Assembly (NCBI RefSeq): GCF_003605435.1
Contig: NZ_QXQB01000002.1
Span: forward strand, 1,116,001-1,180,000
Direction of reading: 5' to 3'
DNA: 64,000 nucleotides
DNA from: Paenibacillus pinisoli
GTDB taxonomy: Bacteria > Bacillota > Bacilli > Paenibacillales > Paenibacillaceae
The notes under the pieces were generated by a model that worked only from the letters and a program-made list of their open reading frames with translations, searched no databases and had not been told where the DNA came from. The position numbers were made by a program, and so were the translations under genes. Positions within the stretch are counted from its first letter, which is position 1, and each line of letters opens with the position of its first letter. Shown here piece after piece: positions 1 to 9,389 of the stretch.

Positions 1-19
1 GGCGAAGGCGTGGCGATCT

Positions 20-547
20 TCATGGCAGCATAGCCTCATGGCCGTGGCCGCCGCGTCTTTGCTTGCGCCAGACGGCAAAGCGCCAGATTCTGACCGACAA
101 GGCATAAGCCGCGATTAGGGCAATCAACAGTACAGCTGCGAATATAGCCTTATTGTACAACGATTGCTTCTTGGCCTCCGCGGCCTCCATCTGGGCGATA
201 AGCGCCTGATTCTCCGATTTCAGCGTCTCGTTAGATTTCATTAGTTGTTCCTGCTCGGCGAGCAGGCCCTCTTGCTGGGCAAGCAGCGCTTCCTGCTGAG
301 CCAGCAAGTCCGATGCTTGCTGACGGGTCAGCTCCAGCTGCTCGCGCTGGGCTTCAAGCTGTCCCTCCAGCATCTGCTTGGTGGACTCGTATTGGCCTTT
401 CAGCTCGGCCAGCTTATCCGGCACCTCGTATATGTCCTTCAGCCGATCGAACATGCCCGCATGCGCTTGGGCTGATGCGAGGGGGAACGTTATGATTAAT
501 AGCAATAATGCGATAATGATAGCTTTGGTCTGTCTCACGGGAATCAC
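20..547 (-). CDS. Small secreted or membrane-anchored coiled-coil protein, unknown function
   Basis: I do not recognise the family. The 175-residue product has an N-terminal hydrophobic segment (about residues 8-30) ending in an AQAHA signal-peptidase-like site. A long Gln/Glu/Leu-rich coiled coil follows (about 35-130), with tandem variants of LLAQQEALLAQQE. A second hydrophobic helix (about 133-153) is followed by a basic, Gly/His-rich tail. It would therefore sit in the membrane with the coiled coil outside or as a hairpin. The first codon is GTG; a second GTG three codons on has a better-spaced AGGTGA, so the true start may be 538. The gene is monocistronic and separated from glpD by about 115 bp. 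Confidence 0.6.
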   Translation of the reverse strand: MIPVRQTKAIIIALLLLIITFPLASAQAHAGMFDRLKDIYEVPDKLAELKGQYESTKQMLEGQLEAQREQLELTRQQASDLLAQQEALLAQQEGLLAEQEQLMKSNETLKSENQALIAQMEAAEAKKQSLYNKAIFAAVLLIALIAAYALSVRIWRFAVWRKQRRGGHGHEAMLP

Positions 548-662
548 CTGCCTCTTAGAAGAGATGGCACGAAGGATGTTCGCACAGTATATTCCCTTAT
601 TCTATCATATTTTTGTCGATTGCTGTCATTTGAAAGATTCCAATAAGAGAGAAATTTCGCCC

Positions 663-2348
663 TTATTCCGGCATTGGCACGATTGCCGCTTCCAAGGCGC
701 GATCCAGCTCCCTCTTATACGAATCGCACTCGTAATCACTCCAGCCAAGCTCGGCTTTCATCGCATGCAATAGGGCAGATCTCCACTGCCTCACGATGCC
801 AATCTGAAAATAGAGCAATCCGGTCCGGCGGATGAAGAAATCGACAGGCTTCGCGGCCATCTCTTCTCTTATGCCATACAGCAGCTGAAGTCCCAGCTCC
901 ACAGGCAAGCCATGCTGCTCGCGCAGCTGCACTGCGTCCGGATACATCGCCCATACCGCATCCGCATTCGAGCCATACCGGCGTGCAAGCCGCACTGCCG
1001 CCTCCGGCTTCAGCCCAAGCGCTGCCCCCGCGGCTGCCTTGCCTGCAGCGTATGCCTCGAAGCCGCTAGAGCCTCCCGTATCTCCTCCGGAGATCGGCAG
1101 CTCTCTGGTCCGGCTGGGCCCGAAGCCTTCCCCGCCTGCCGCCTGGACCTGCTGCACCGCCCGGTCCACGACCGCCTCCGCCATCTTGCGGTAGCCGGTG
1201 AGCTTGCCGCCCGCAATCGATACTAGGCCTGACGGCGAGACGAAAATCTCGTCCCGCCGCGAAATTTCCGACGGCGACTTCCCTTCCTGATGAACAAGCG
1301 GACGCAAGCCTGCCCAGCTGGATTCCACATCGCCCGCCGTCAGCCTGAGCGTCGGGAACATCGAATTGGCGGCTTTCAGCAAATAGGCGCGATCCTCATT
1401 CGTCATGGCCGGATTGGCCGTATCTCCGGCATAGTCCGTATCGGTCGTGCCCAGATAGGTTTTGCCCTCTCTCGGAATGGCAAATACCATGCGGCCGTCC
1501 GGCGTATCGAAGTAGACGGCTTGCCGTAGCGGGAAGCGGGCGCCGTCGAATACCAGATGCACGCCCTTGGTCAGATGGAGCGTCTTGCCCTGCCTGGAGC
1601 CGTCTGATTCCCGAATCTCGTCCACCCATGGCCCGGTTGCGTTAATCACGACGTCCGCCTCTATCCGGTATGACTCTCCGCTGATGCTATCTCGAACAAG
1701 CGCGCCAGCGACTTTGCCGTTCTCACCTCTCAGCAGCTCCTCCGCCTTCGCGTAATTGACGGCTAGAGCGCCCATGGCGACGGCTTGCTTCAGCACCTCA
1801 ATCGTCAGCCTGGCATCATCTGTCCGGTATTCCACATACAGCCCTCCGCCTTTCAGGCCGATCCGCTTAAGGAGCGGCTCCCGCTGCAAGGTCATCGTGC
1901 TGCTCAGCATCCTGCGCCGCTCATCCTTCTTCACGCCCGCCAGGAAATCATAGAACCGGAGCGCGAGCGAGGTCGTCAGCTTGCCGAAGCTGCCCCCTTC
2001 ATACAGCGGCAGCAGCATCCGCTCCGGCGTCGTCACGTGCGGGCCGTTCTCATAGACGATTGCCCGCTCCTTGCCCACCTCCGCAACGACTCCGATCTCC
2101 AGCTGCTTCAAGTAGCGAAGCCCGCCATGGATCAGCTTGGTCGAGCGGCTGGATGTGCCTGCCGCAAAGTCCTGCATCTCCACCAGAGCCGCCTTCATGC
2201 CCCGGCTTGCGGCATCCAGCGCAATTCCCGCTCCGGTAATGCCTCCCCCGATAACGAGCACATCAAGCCTCTCCTCCGCCATGCTCTCCAGCATTCTCTT
2301 CCGGCGGCCCGCATGAAAAGCCGGCCCGTTCTTCCTCTCTTCCTTCAT
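663..2348 (-). CDS. glpD: Aerobic glycerol-3-phosphate dehydrogenase
   Basis: FAD-dependent, membrane-associated enzyme oxidising sn-glycerol 3-phosphate to dihydroxyacetone phosphate and passing electrons to quinone. The 561 residues match the family length. The N-terminal FAD-binding motif is VIGGGITGAGIALDAASRG (about residues 32-50), followed by the family motifs SSRSTKLIHGGLRYL and GKLTGYRKMAE. The start is supported by AGGAGGG six bases upstream. It lies downstream of glpK on the same strand with a hairpin and T-run in between, as in Bacillus, where glpD is controlled by antitermination. Confidence 0.95.
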   Translation of the reverse strand: MKEERKNGPAFHAGRRKRMLESMAEERLDVLVIGGGITGAGIALDAASRGMKAALVEMQDFAAGTSSRSTKLIHGGLRYLKQLEIGVVAEVGKERAIVYENGPHVTTPERMLLPLYEGGSFGKLTTSLALRFYDFLAGVKKDERRRMLSSTMTLQREPLLKRIGLKGGGLYVEYRTDDARLTIEVLKQAVAMGALAVNYAKAEELLRGENGKVAGALVRDSISGESYRIEADVVINATGPWVDEIRESDGSRQGKTLHLTKGVHLVFDGARFPLRQAVYFDTPDGRMVFAIPREGKTYLGTTDTDYAGDTANPAMTNEDRAYLLKAANSMFPTLRLTAGDVESSWAGLRPLVHQEGKSPSEISRRDEIFVSPSGLVSIAGGKLTGYRKMAEAVVDRAVQQVQAAGGEGFGPSRTRELPISGGDTGGSSGFEAYAAGKAAAGAALGLKPEAAVRLARRYGSNADAVWAMYPDAVQLREQHGLPVELGLQLLYGIREEMAAKPVDFFIRRTGLLYFQIGIVRQWRSALLHAMKAELGWSDYECDSYKRELDRALEAAIVPMPE

Positions 2349-2420
2349 GCTTCTCCCTCCTGTCTTCTATTAGCATATGGCTATTCTTCTTCTTTGCCGC
2401 CATGGCGTATTCCCAAACAT

Positions 2421-2473
2421 AAAAACCGCAAGCTGCCGGCAATTCCTTGCGGAACATCGGCCAACCTGCGGTT
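2421..2473 (-). terminator. Terminator or attenuator hairpin between glpK and glpD with two alternative pairings
   Basis: On the minus strand the sequence holds CCGCAA at 2452-2447, then TTGCGG at 2431-2426 followed by TTTTT. AACCGCA at 2473-2467 can also pair with the same TTGCGGTT. The 3' arm therefore has two mutually exclusive partners. It lies 15 bases after the glpK stop and about 75 bases before the glpD start. In Bacillus subtilis the glpD leader terminator is overcome by GlpP with glycerol 3-phosphate, so this may be the equivalent site. It could equally be just the glpK terminator. Confidence 0.6.
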
Positions 2474-2487
2474 CTCATCCCCAGCTA

Positions 2488-4093
<1,606 letters not shown>

Positions 4094-4100
4094 ACAGCTA

Positions 4101-4114
4101 TAAGAACGCTTACA
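4101..4114 (-). promoter_or_regulatory. Possible CcpA cre site upstream of glpK
   Basis: Read on the minus strand this is TGTAAGCGTTCTTA, which fits about 12 of 14 positions of the Bacillus cre consensus TGWAARCGYTWNCW. It lies about 120 bases upstream of the glpK start. Catabolite repression of glycerol kinase through CcpA is established in Bacillus, so the placement makes sense. A perfect 12-bp palindrome AAGGTATACCTT at 4127-4138 lies next to it and is unexplained. Confidence 0.4.
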
Positions 4115-4325
4115 ATGATGTTATAAAAGGTATACCTTATTTTACAAAACTTCAAACGGAATTTCATTACATTCAGCCATTCTAGCTGCTAACGGGCATT
4201 GCATGAACGAGCTGCGACAGGGAATCCGGCCCATGACCGGCGGAGGGATGAAAACAACGGCCCGCTGTGCTACAATACGTAAGTTATGATGAGAAATATA
4301 GTCCTCAGGAGGCTTCAACACGCTC

Positions 4326-4958
4326 ATGCTTATTATAGGAATTGCAGGCGGCACGGGATCGGGCAAGACGACCGTCGCCCGCTCTGTCATCGACAATCAC
4401 GGATCGGATAAAGTAACCTTTATCTCGCAAGACAACTATTACAAGGAGCACTCGCAGCTCAGCATGGAGGAGCGGGAGATCGTCAATTACGATCATCCTC
4501 TGGCGTTCGACAACGAGCTTCTGATCGAGCATCTGCTGCTTCTGAAGCAAGGACAGCCCGCATACGCGCCTGTCTACGACTTCACGCAGCATACCCGGTT
4601 CACCGGCCGGCAGATTGAGCTCCTTCCCAATCGGATCGTTATTCTGGAGGGTCTGCATGTGCTGTCCGACGAGCGCCTGCGCGAGCACCTTGATATAAAG
4701 GTATTCGTCGATACCGATCCCGATGTGCGCATTCTGCGCCGGGTATTGCGCGATATCGAGGAGCGCGGACGCACGATCCAGTCGATTCACGACCAATACC
4801 TCAGTACGGTGAAGCCGATGCACGAAGCGTTCATTGAGCCGTCCAAAAAATACGCGGATGTCATACTACCTGAAGGCGGGCATAATCAGGTCGGCATTCA
4901 GCTGCTGTCGATCCTGACGGAGAAATACTTGAACGGCGACCGCATCTGGAGCCAATAA
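4326..4958 (+). CDS. udk: Uridine kinase
   Basis: Phosphorylates uridine and cytidine to UMP and CMP in pyrimidine salvage; cytosolic. The 210 residues begin MLIIGIAGGTGSGKTTVA, with the P-loop at about residues 8-16. The family motifs QDNYYK (about 36-41) and YDHPLAFDN follow, then RDIEERGRT and a PSKKYADVILPEGG segment near the C terminus. Length and order fit the Udk/PRK family. AGGAGG lies 13 bases before the ATG, rather far, but no other start is available in frame. It is divergent from glpK and monocistronic. Confidence 0.93.
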   Translation: MLIIGIAGGTGSGKTTVARSVIDNHGSDKVTFISQDNYYKEHSQLSMEEREIVNYDHPLAFDNELLIEHLLLLKQGQPAYAPVYDFTQHTRFTGRQIELLPNRIVILEGLHVLSDERLREHLDIKVFVDTDPDVRILRRVLRDIEERGRTIQSIHDQYLSTVKPMHEAFIEPSKKYADVILPEGGHNQVGIQLLSILTEKYLNGDRIWSQ

Positions 4959-5102
4959 TCCACGGCCATTATGGATATGTGGATGAAAATGTTGATGAGC
5001 GGCACAAATGAGTTATTCACATGTTGATAATTATTTTGGACGCCAAACAGGTCCGAGCTGTTGATAACTTTTCAGAATCGTCAGACTTGCAGCATAAAAA
5101 AA

Positions 5103-5138
5103 GAAGCCCCTTGCACCGTCGATCGGTGCAGGGGCTTC
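5103..5138. terminator. Strong bidirectional terminator between udk and the DsrE gene
   Basis: GAAGCCCC-T-TGCACCG pairs with CGGTGCA-GGGGCTTC around a 5-base loop, giving a 15-bp stem with one bulge. A run of seven A on its left supplies the U-tail for the minus-strand gene ending at 5152. Confidence 0.85.
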
Positions 5139-5151
5139 TTCCGTATCCGGA

Positions 5152-5643
5152 TTAAATAAAAAGATTCACTTTAGCTTCCGTCGCATCGCCCAGATATGCC
5201 GCTACTCCGGCATATTCCATGCCATCTATCAGCTCTTCCTTCTGGAGGCCCAGCAAATCCATGGTCATCGTGCAAGCGACCAGCTTCACGCCTTGCTCCT
5301 GAGCCAGCTCAATCAACTGCGGAAGCGTCAGCGCATTGTGCTTTTTCATCACATGCTTGATCATCTTCGGGCCCATGCCCGCCATGTTCATCTTCGACAG
5401 GCCCAGCTTCCTCGGACCGCGCGGCATCATCCAGCCGAACATCTTCTCCAGCATTCCTTTGTCGGTCTTGACGACCTCATCCTTGCGCATCGTATTCAGC
5501 CCCCAGAAGGTGAAAAATATCGTCACCTCATGGTCATACGCGGCCGCACCGTTCGCGATGATGAATGCGGCTATCGCTTTGTCCAAGTCCCCGCTGAACA
5601 ATACAATCGTCGTTCTTTCCTTTTCCACAGTCAATGCTGTCAT
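5152..5643 (-). CDS. yrkE: DsrE/DsrF-like protein (YrkE family)
   Basis: Predicted cytosolic sulfur-carrier-type protein of the DsrE family, probably handling persulfide sulfur with the TusA and rhodanese proteins of this cluster. The 163 residues show the hydrophobic beta-strand TTIVLFSGDLDKAIAAFIIA near the N terminus and a cysteine in KLVACTMTMDLLGL (about residues 124-137), the usual position of the DsrE-fold thiol. It starts with AAGGAG seven bases upstream. A CstR-type palindrome lies 28 bases upstream, so it appears to be its own unit within the CstR regulon. Confidence 0.85.
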   Translation of the reverse strand: MTALTVEKERTTIVLFSGDLDKAIAAFIIANGAAAYDHEVTIFFTFWGLNTMRKDEVVKTDKGMLEKMFGWMMPRGPRKLGLSKMNMAGMGPKMIKHVMKKHNALTLPQLIELAQEQGVKLVACTMTMDLLGLQKEELIDGMEYAGVAAYLGDATEAKVNLFI

Positions 5644-5670
5644 TGTACCGCTCCTTTATGATTTATACTT

Positions 5671-5686
5671 ATACCCGTAATGGTAT
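5671..5686. promoter_or_regulatory. CstR-type operator 1, upstream of yrkE
   Basis: ATACCC-GTAA-TGGTAT fits the 6-4-6 palindrome shared with three other sites in this cluster, with one mismatch in the right arm. It lies 28 bases from the yrkE start. It is inferred to be bound by the CstR-like repressor encoded next door. Confidence 0.75.
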
Positions 5687-5805
5687 TAATGAGTTTAAAA
5701 AAAGAGGAATGTGTTCTTGGGACATCATTGTCCCCATCCATTCCGCCCTCCGGAGGAAAGCGCCGCTAGCAGCAATCCTTCCGGCCCTCCATATCGCAGG
5801 CCGCC

Positions 5806-6066
5806 TTAGCGGCTCTTCACAAGCAGTTCTACGGCTTCCTTCACCAGCTTTCCGGTGTCGCCGCCCCGTTCCTTCTCTTCCGTAATACATTGCTCCAAAT
5901 TTTGCGCGACGATGTAAGCCATCGCTTTGTCGGCTGCGCTGCGCACGGCTGACAATTGAGCAACCACTTCCTTGCAGTCCTTGCCTTCCTCCATCATTCG
6001 CATCACACCGCGAATCTGGCCTTCCATTCTCTTCAATCTCCGGATGACGCTCTCGTCGTACACCAT
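5806..6066 (-). CDS. cstR: CstR-type persulfide-sensing repressor (CsoR/FrmR family)
   Basis: Small all-helical repressor; family members form tetramers that leave DNA when paired cysteines react with persulfide or metal. The 86 residues contain RRLKRMEGQIRGVMRMMEEG, typical of CsoR/FrmR. Cysteines fall at 31 and 60, while the position that is His in copper-sensing CsoR is Asn56. That Cys-Asn-Cys pattern matches CstR rather than CsoR. The start has GGAGG. It has its own operator at 6110-6125, so it is probably autoregulated. Confidence 0.85.
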   Translation of the reverse strand: MVYDESVIRRLKRMEGQIRGVMRMMEEGKDCKEVVAQLSAVRSAADKAMAYIVAQNLEQCITEEKERGGDTGKLVKEAVELLVKSR

Positions 6067-6109
6067 GTCACACCCTCCAGCCTATTTTGGAATAATTATA
6101 TCGGGAATC

Positions 6110-6125
6110 ATACCCCTAGAGGTAA
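6110..6125. promoter_or_regulatory. CstR-type operator 2, upstream of cstR
   Basis: ATACCC-CTAG-AGGTAA, the same 6-4-6 architecture with two mismatches in the right arm. It lies between cstR and the TusA gene and is probably an autoregulatory site. Confidence 0.7.
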
Positions 6126-6172
6126 TATAGCTCCTCAAGGACGGAATAGCAACTGCTAATCGCTCCAGGCCA

Positions 6173-6403
6173 TTACTGCTTCTTCACGTAAAACGTAAAT
6201 ACGCCGTCCTTCTCCTCATGCTGCACCAGCTCATGCTTTGTTCCCCTCACCCATGCCTGGAAGTCGTTAAGAGAGCCTTTGTCCGTCGATAATACCTTCA
6301 TTATTTGCCCAGTCTCCATGCTATCCAGCGCTTTCTTCGCCTTCACGATCGGCATCGGACATGCCAGTCCCTTCGTATCTACAACAACTACATCTGCTTT
6401 CAT
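6173..6403 (-). CDS. yrkI: TusA-family sulfur carrier (YrkI-like)
   Basis: Single-domain TusA protein that accepts sulfane sulfur as a cysteine persulfide and passes it on. The 76 residues carry the family CPxP motif in [15 protein letters not shown] (Cys about residue 15), with LSTDKGSLNDFQAW in the second half. GGGAGG supports the ATG. It lies 34 bases downstream of the rhodanese-metallohydrolase gene and is co-oriented, so it is probably the last gene of the yrkF-yrkH-yrkI operon. Confidence 0.9.
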   Translation of the reverse strand: MKADVVVVDTKGLACPMPIVKAKKALDSMETGQIMKVLSTDKGSLNDFQAWVRGTKHELVQHEEKDGVFTFYVKKQ

Positions 6404-6437
6404 CTTGATCTTCCTCCCATATTAAATTGATTTATTT

Positions 6438-7577
6438 TTATTGGTCATGAATGGCGCAGCGGTTCGGCCCAATCTCCATCTCCCGCTGCTCCTCTTCAGT
6501 CGGATGAATGCGGCCCATATTGGTCTGGCGGATCTGCTGATAGGCGTTAGGATGCTGCGGCAGGTTTTCCGTCACCGCCCTGCGGAACTCCGACTCATCC
6601 TCCAGATGAAGGCCAGGGTTATCGCGGAACAAGTCGCCTAGCTTGGCCGCAACCCGGCCGTTCTCATCCAGCTCGTCTATTTGGCCAAAGTGCGCCGGAA
6701 GCACGATCAGCTCCTCCGACAGTCCACGGTATCCTTCATACAGCGTACGGCGCAGATCGCCGGCCCAATCCTCCGCCTGCCCGGCCAAGTCCGGCCGGCC
6801 GATCGACGCTACGAACAGAATGTCGCCGGTGAGCAAATATTGGCCGTTCACGATGAAAGACGTGCTGCCGATAGTGTGGCCCGGCGAATAGAGTGCGCCA
6901 ATGCCGATTTCCGTAGCGCCGATCGCGATCCGCTCGCCATCCTCCAGCTTCGCATAAGAAAACGTTACTTCTCCGGCATCCTTTGGCGGCAGCCAATATG
7001 CCGCGCCTGTAAGCTCAGCCAGCTTGCGCCCTCCCGAGATATGGTCGGCATGCAGATGCGTATCCAGCGTGTGCTTGATGGTCACGCCGAGCTTCTCCGC
7101 GAATGCTTCATATACGCCGGTCGTCCGCATCGCATCGATGACTGCAGCTTCGCCGCCCGATACCACCATGTAGGACAGACAGCCTTTGCCCAGCCTTACG
7201 AATTGATACAGCGCGCCGTCCGGAAGGTCGCCTGCTTTCACCGGCTCCAGATGCTCGCTCCATTCCTTCATGCCGCCTTGCAAATAATACACCTCCCGCA
7301 AGCCAGCCTCCGCCAGCTGCTCTGCCACGAATACGGATGAGCCTTCCTTGGCGCAGACGACAAGAATCGGGCCGTCTGACGGGAGCTGCTTCACAGCCTC
7401 CTCCACGCCATCAAGCAAGTCGAAGTACGGAATGTTGATGCTCTCTATGCTTTGCCCTTCGATTCTCCAATCCCCATAGACGTCTTCATTGCGCACATCC
7501 AAAATGTACAGCGGCTTGCGGTCGATCAAGTAACGCGCCAGCTCCCCGCTTGTCATCGCTTTAACCGTAGTCATCAT
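6438..7577 (-). CDS. yrkH: Rhodanese-metallo-beta-lactamase fusion, persulfide dioxygenase-like (YrkH/CstB type)
   Basis: Predicted persulfide-oxidising enzyme. An N-terminal rhodanese domain (about residues 5-105; [15 protein letters not shown], and cysteine in [11 protein letters not shown]) precedes a metallo-beta-lactamase domain with [12 protein letters not shown] (about 170-181) and the later [10 protein letters not shown] and LTGDILF segments, as in ETHE1/CstB dioxygenases. An ATG with GGAGGGG upstream at 7577 is chosen over an in-frame TTG two codons earlier. It starts two bases after the stop of the TusA-rhodanese gene, so translational coupling is likely. Whether it oxidises persulfide to sulfite or thiosulfate cannot be told. 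Confidence 0.85.
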   Translation of the reverse strand: MMTTVKAMTSGELARYLIDRKPLYILDVRNEDVYGDWRIEGQSIESINIPYFDLLDGVEEAVKQLPSDGPILVVCAKEGSSVFVAEQLAEAGLREVYYLQGGMKEWSEHLEPVKAGDLPDGALYQFVRLGKGCLSYMVVSGGEAAVIDAMRTTGVYEAFAEKLGVTIKHTLDTHLHADHISGGRKLAELTGAAYWLPPKDAGEVTFSYAKLEDGERIAIGATEIGIGALYSPGHTIGSTSFIVNGQYLLTGDILFVASIGRPDLAGQAEDWAGDLRRTLYEGYRGLSEELIVLPAHFGQIDELDENGRVAAKLGDLFRDNPGLHLEDESEFRRAVTENLPQHPNAYQQIRQTNMGRIHPTEEEQREMEIGPNRCAIHDQ

Positions 7578-7579
7578 CG

Positions 7580-8167
7580 TCAATTCCCCTCCACTTCAGA
7601 TTGTGTCTCGCCCGTCCAAGCCGTCATACCGGGCAATACGTTCTTCACGCGGCTGAAGCCATGTTCGGCCAGCCACTGGCACGCCATATCGCTTCGCGTA
7701 CCTGTTCGGCAGATCACATACAGCTCTGAATCCGGGCTTAACGCATCATACCCGCTCGCAAGCTGACCCAGCGGAATCGAGATCGCCCCCTTCACATGGC
7801 GGAATGCATACTCAGCCGCTTCCCTGACATCCAGAACCTTGACGTCATCGCCGCTCGCCAGCCGCTGCGCCAATTCCTCATTGCTGGCCGTATGCGGATA
7901 ACGGATTTCCGGCTTGGCTTCTGCCGTTGATGCTTTACGGACGTAATGCTTCAGCACCTCACCTTCTGTAATCGTACCCACGTACTGGTGCCCAGCCTTT
8001 CGCGCCCACGCCTGAAGGTCGGCAAGCGAGCCTTTGTCGGTCGCCTGAACCTCCAGTACCGCTCCGTCCGCCAGCTGATCAATCGTCTTCCTGGTCTTCA
8101 CAATCGGCATCGGGCAAGCCAGACCAATGCAATCCAGTGTCATATCCGCTTGAATTTTCCCATTCAT
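7580..8167 (-). CDS. yrkF: TusA-rhodanese fusion sulfurtransferase (YrkF/CstA type)
   Basis: Two-domain sulfurtransferase. An N-terminal TusA domain has CPxP in [18 protein letters not shown] (about residues 11-28). The C-terminal rhodanese domain (about 100-190) has [20 protein letters not shown] and the active-site loop [14 protein letters not shown]. It probably relays sulfur between low-molecular-weight persulfides and the downstream YrkH-like enzyme. GGAGG lies eight bases upstream of the ATG, and a perfect CstR-type palindrome lies 23 bases upstream. It heads the yrkF-yrkH-yrkI operon. Confidence 0.88.
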   Translation of the reverse strand: MNGKIQADMTLDCIGLACPMPIVKTRKTIDQLADGAVLEVQATDKGSLADLQAWARKAGHQYVGTITEGEVLKHYVRKASTAEAKPEIRYPHTASNEELAQRLASGDDVKVLDVREAAEYAFRHVKGAISIPLGQLASGYDALSPDSELYVICRTGTRSDMACQWLAEHGFSRVKNVLPGMTAWTGETQSEVEGN

Positions 8168-8189
8168 TCGTTATTCCTCCATTCATTTT

Positions 8190-8205
8190 ATACCCTATGG
8201 GGTAT
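8190..8205. promoter_or_regulatory. CstR-type operator 3, upstream of yrkF
   Basis: ATACCC-TATG-GGGTAT, perfect 6-bp arms with a 4-bp centre. It sits in the 57-bp gap between the yrkF start and the end of the upstream permease gene, the right place to control the yrkF-yrkH-yrkI operon. Confidence 0.8.
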
Positions 8206-8224
8206 TATTTTCTGCAAAAAAAAT

Positions 8225-9007
8225 TTACGCGAGAATATCCCACCAAATCTTCACAACGGTTGCCGTAATCAATAGCGACAGCAGCCACTGCAACGCCTTT
8301 ACATTCATCCGTTGTCCTAGCTTTGCCCCTATTGGAGAGCCGATAATGCTTGCGATTATCATAATGACTGATGGAATCAGCAGCATATGTCCGCCCATCA
8401 GCTTGCCGCCAACCGAACCGATGGATGACAGGAAAGTAATCGCCAGCGATGATGCGATAGCTACGCGCGTCGGAATTCGAAGCAGCACCAGCATAATTGG
8501 CACCGTGATGAATGCGCCTGCCGCCCCGACAATACCGGACAAGATGCCCACCGCTGCTGCGGATCCTGCTGCAAGAGGTTTGTTGAACAACAGCTTATCA
8601 GAGCTTCCTTCCTCTCCTCGCTTGGGCATAAACATCATGACTGCGGCGACAAGAGCCAGTATGGCGTACGTCACGTTAATGACGGAATCGGACAGAAACT
8701 TGGACCCGAATCCGCCGAGAAAGCTGCCAAGCACAATAGGAACGCCCATATACAGGACTAGCTCCTTGTTAATCCAGCCGCCCTTCCGGTAAGCCAGCAG
8801 ACCCGCCAATGATGCAAAAAACACTTGCGCCGCGCTAACCGCGGAGACCTCCTGCGCCGTGAACGCTGCAAACCCCAATGCCGGCGGTATATATAGCAAC
8901 ATCGGGTACTTAATGATCGAACCTCCGATGCCGACCATGCCGGATATGAATGAACCGATAAAGCCGATAGCGAATAGCGTAACAAGCCAGCCTATCTCCA
9001 CATTCAT
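8225..9007 (-). CDS. yrkJ: TauE/SafE-family membrane exporter (YrkJ-like)
   Basis: Multi-pass inner-membrane protein (about eight hydrophobic segments) of the TauE/SafE family, members of which export sulfite and other sulfur anions. The N-terminal repeat contains FIGSFISGMVGIGGSIIKYP and the second repeat GILSGIVGAAGAFITVP, the two signature half-repeats. ATG 9007 is preferred over a start 17 codons upstream because of GAGGTG just upstream and the family N terminus. In this cluster it probably expels sulfite or thiosulfate made by the persulfide enzymes. Confidence 0.88.
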   Translation of the reverse strand: MNVEIGWLVTLFAIGFIGSFISGMVGIGGSIIKYPMLLYIPPALGFAAFTAQEVSAVSAAQVFFASLAGLLAYRKGGWINKELVLYMGVPIVLGSFLGGFGSKFLSDSVINVTYAILALVAAVMMFMPKRGEEGSSDKLLFNKPLAAGSAAAVGILSGIVGAAGAFITVPIMLVLLRIPTRVAIASSLAITFLSSIGSVGGKLMGGHMLLIPSVIMIIASIIGSPIGAKLGQRMNVKALQWLLSLLITATVVKIWWDILA

Positions 9008-9065
9008 GAGCACCTCGCTTTGTTTTGGATTGGCATACGCATAATGACGATTTCTCATTATACAT

Positions 9066-9081
9066 ATACCCGTATGGGTAT
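9066..9081. promoter_or_regulatory. CstR-type operator 4, upstream of yrkJ
   Basis: ATACCC-GTAT-GGGTAT, a perfect 16-bp palindrome, 59 bases upstream of the yrkJ start. It is the best-conserved of the four boxes. Confidence 0.8.
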
Positions 9082-9389
9082 TATAATAAGCGGTCGCTAT
9101 ATGAATGTCAACCCTGATCGGGCAAGGTTACATGACTTTCCAGCAGAATGATTTGTATCGATCCATATCGAAAATAAGTCTCTTTACTGAATGGCTGTGA
9201 AATGCTACTTGGCCAGGAATTGAGCAGTTTCAAATAGGGAAATCTATAACGAGTATGGGGCGATCCAGGGACACGGGTAATCTTTCAGTCCATCTTCGAA
9301 GATCGGCAAGCGCATTAAACCGGCCGCTTCGCTCTAGCGATGCAGCCGGTTCTTACCCGCAGGGTCCGCTGTTTGGCAGCTTGCCTATA
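9082..9389. other. Intergenic gap with one hairpin
   Basis: I see no supportable gene here. The only clear structure is AACCGGC (9318-9324) pairing with GCCGGTT (9345-9351). It lies just beyond the end of the histidine kinase gene but has no T-run on either side, so it is at best a weak terminator. Confidence 0.4.

Noticed and set aside
245-773. Overlapping plus-strand frames across the first gene
   Set aside because: They lie opposite the coiled-coil gene and have no ribosome sites or recognisable protein features.
9318-9351. Hairpin as terminator of the histidine kinase gene
   Set aside because: No T-run on either strand, so listed only as a hairpin in the gap.
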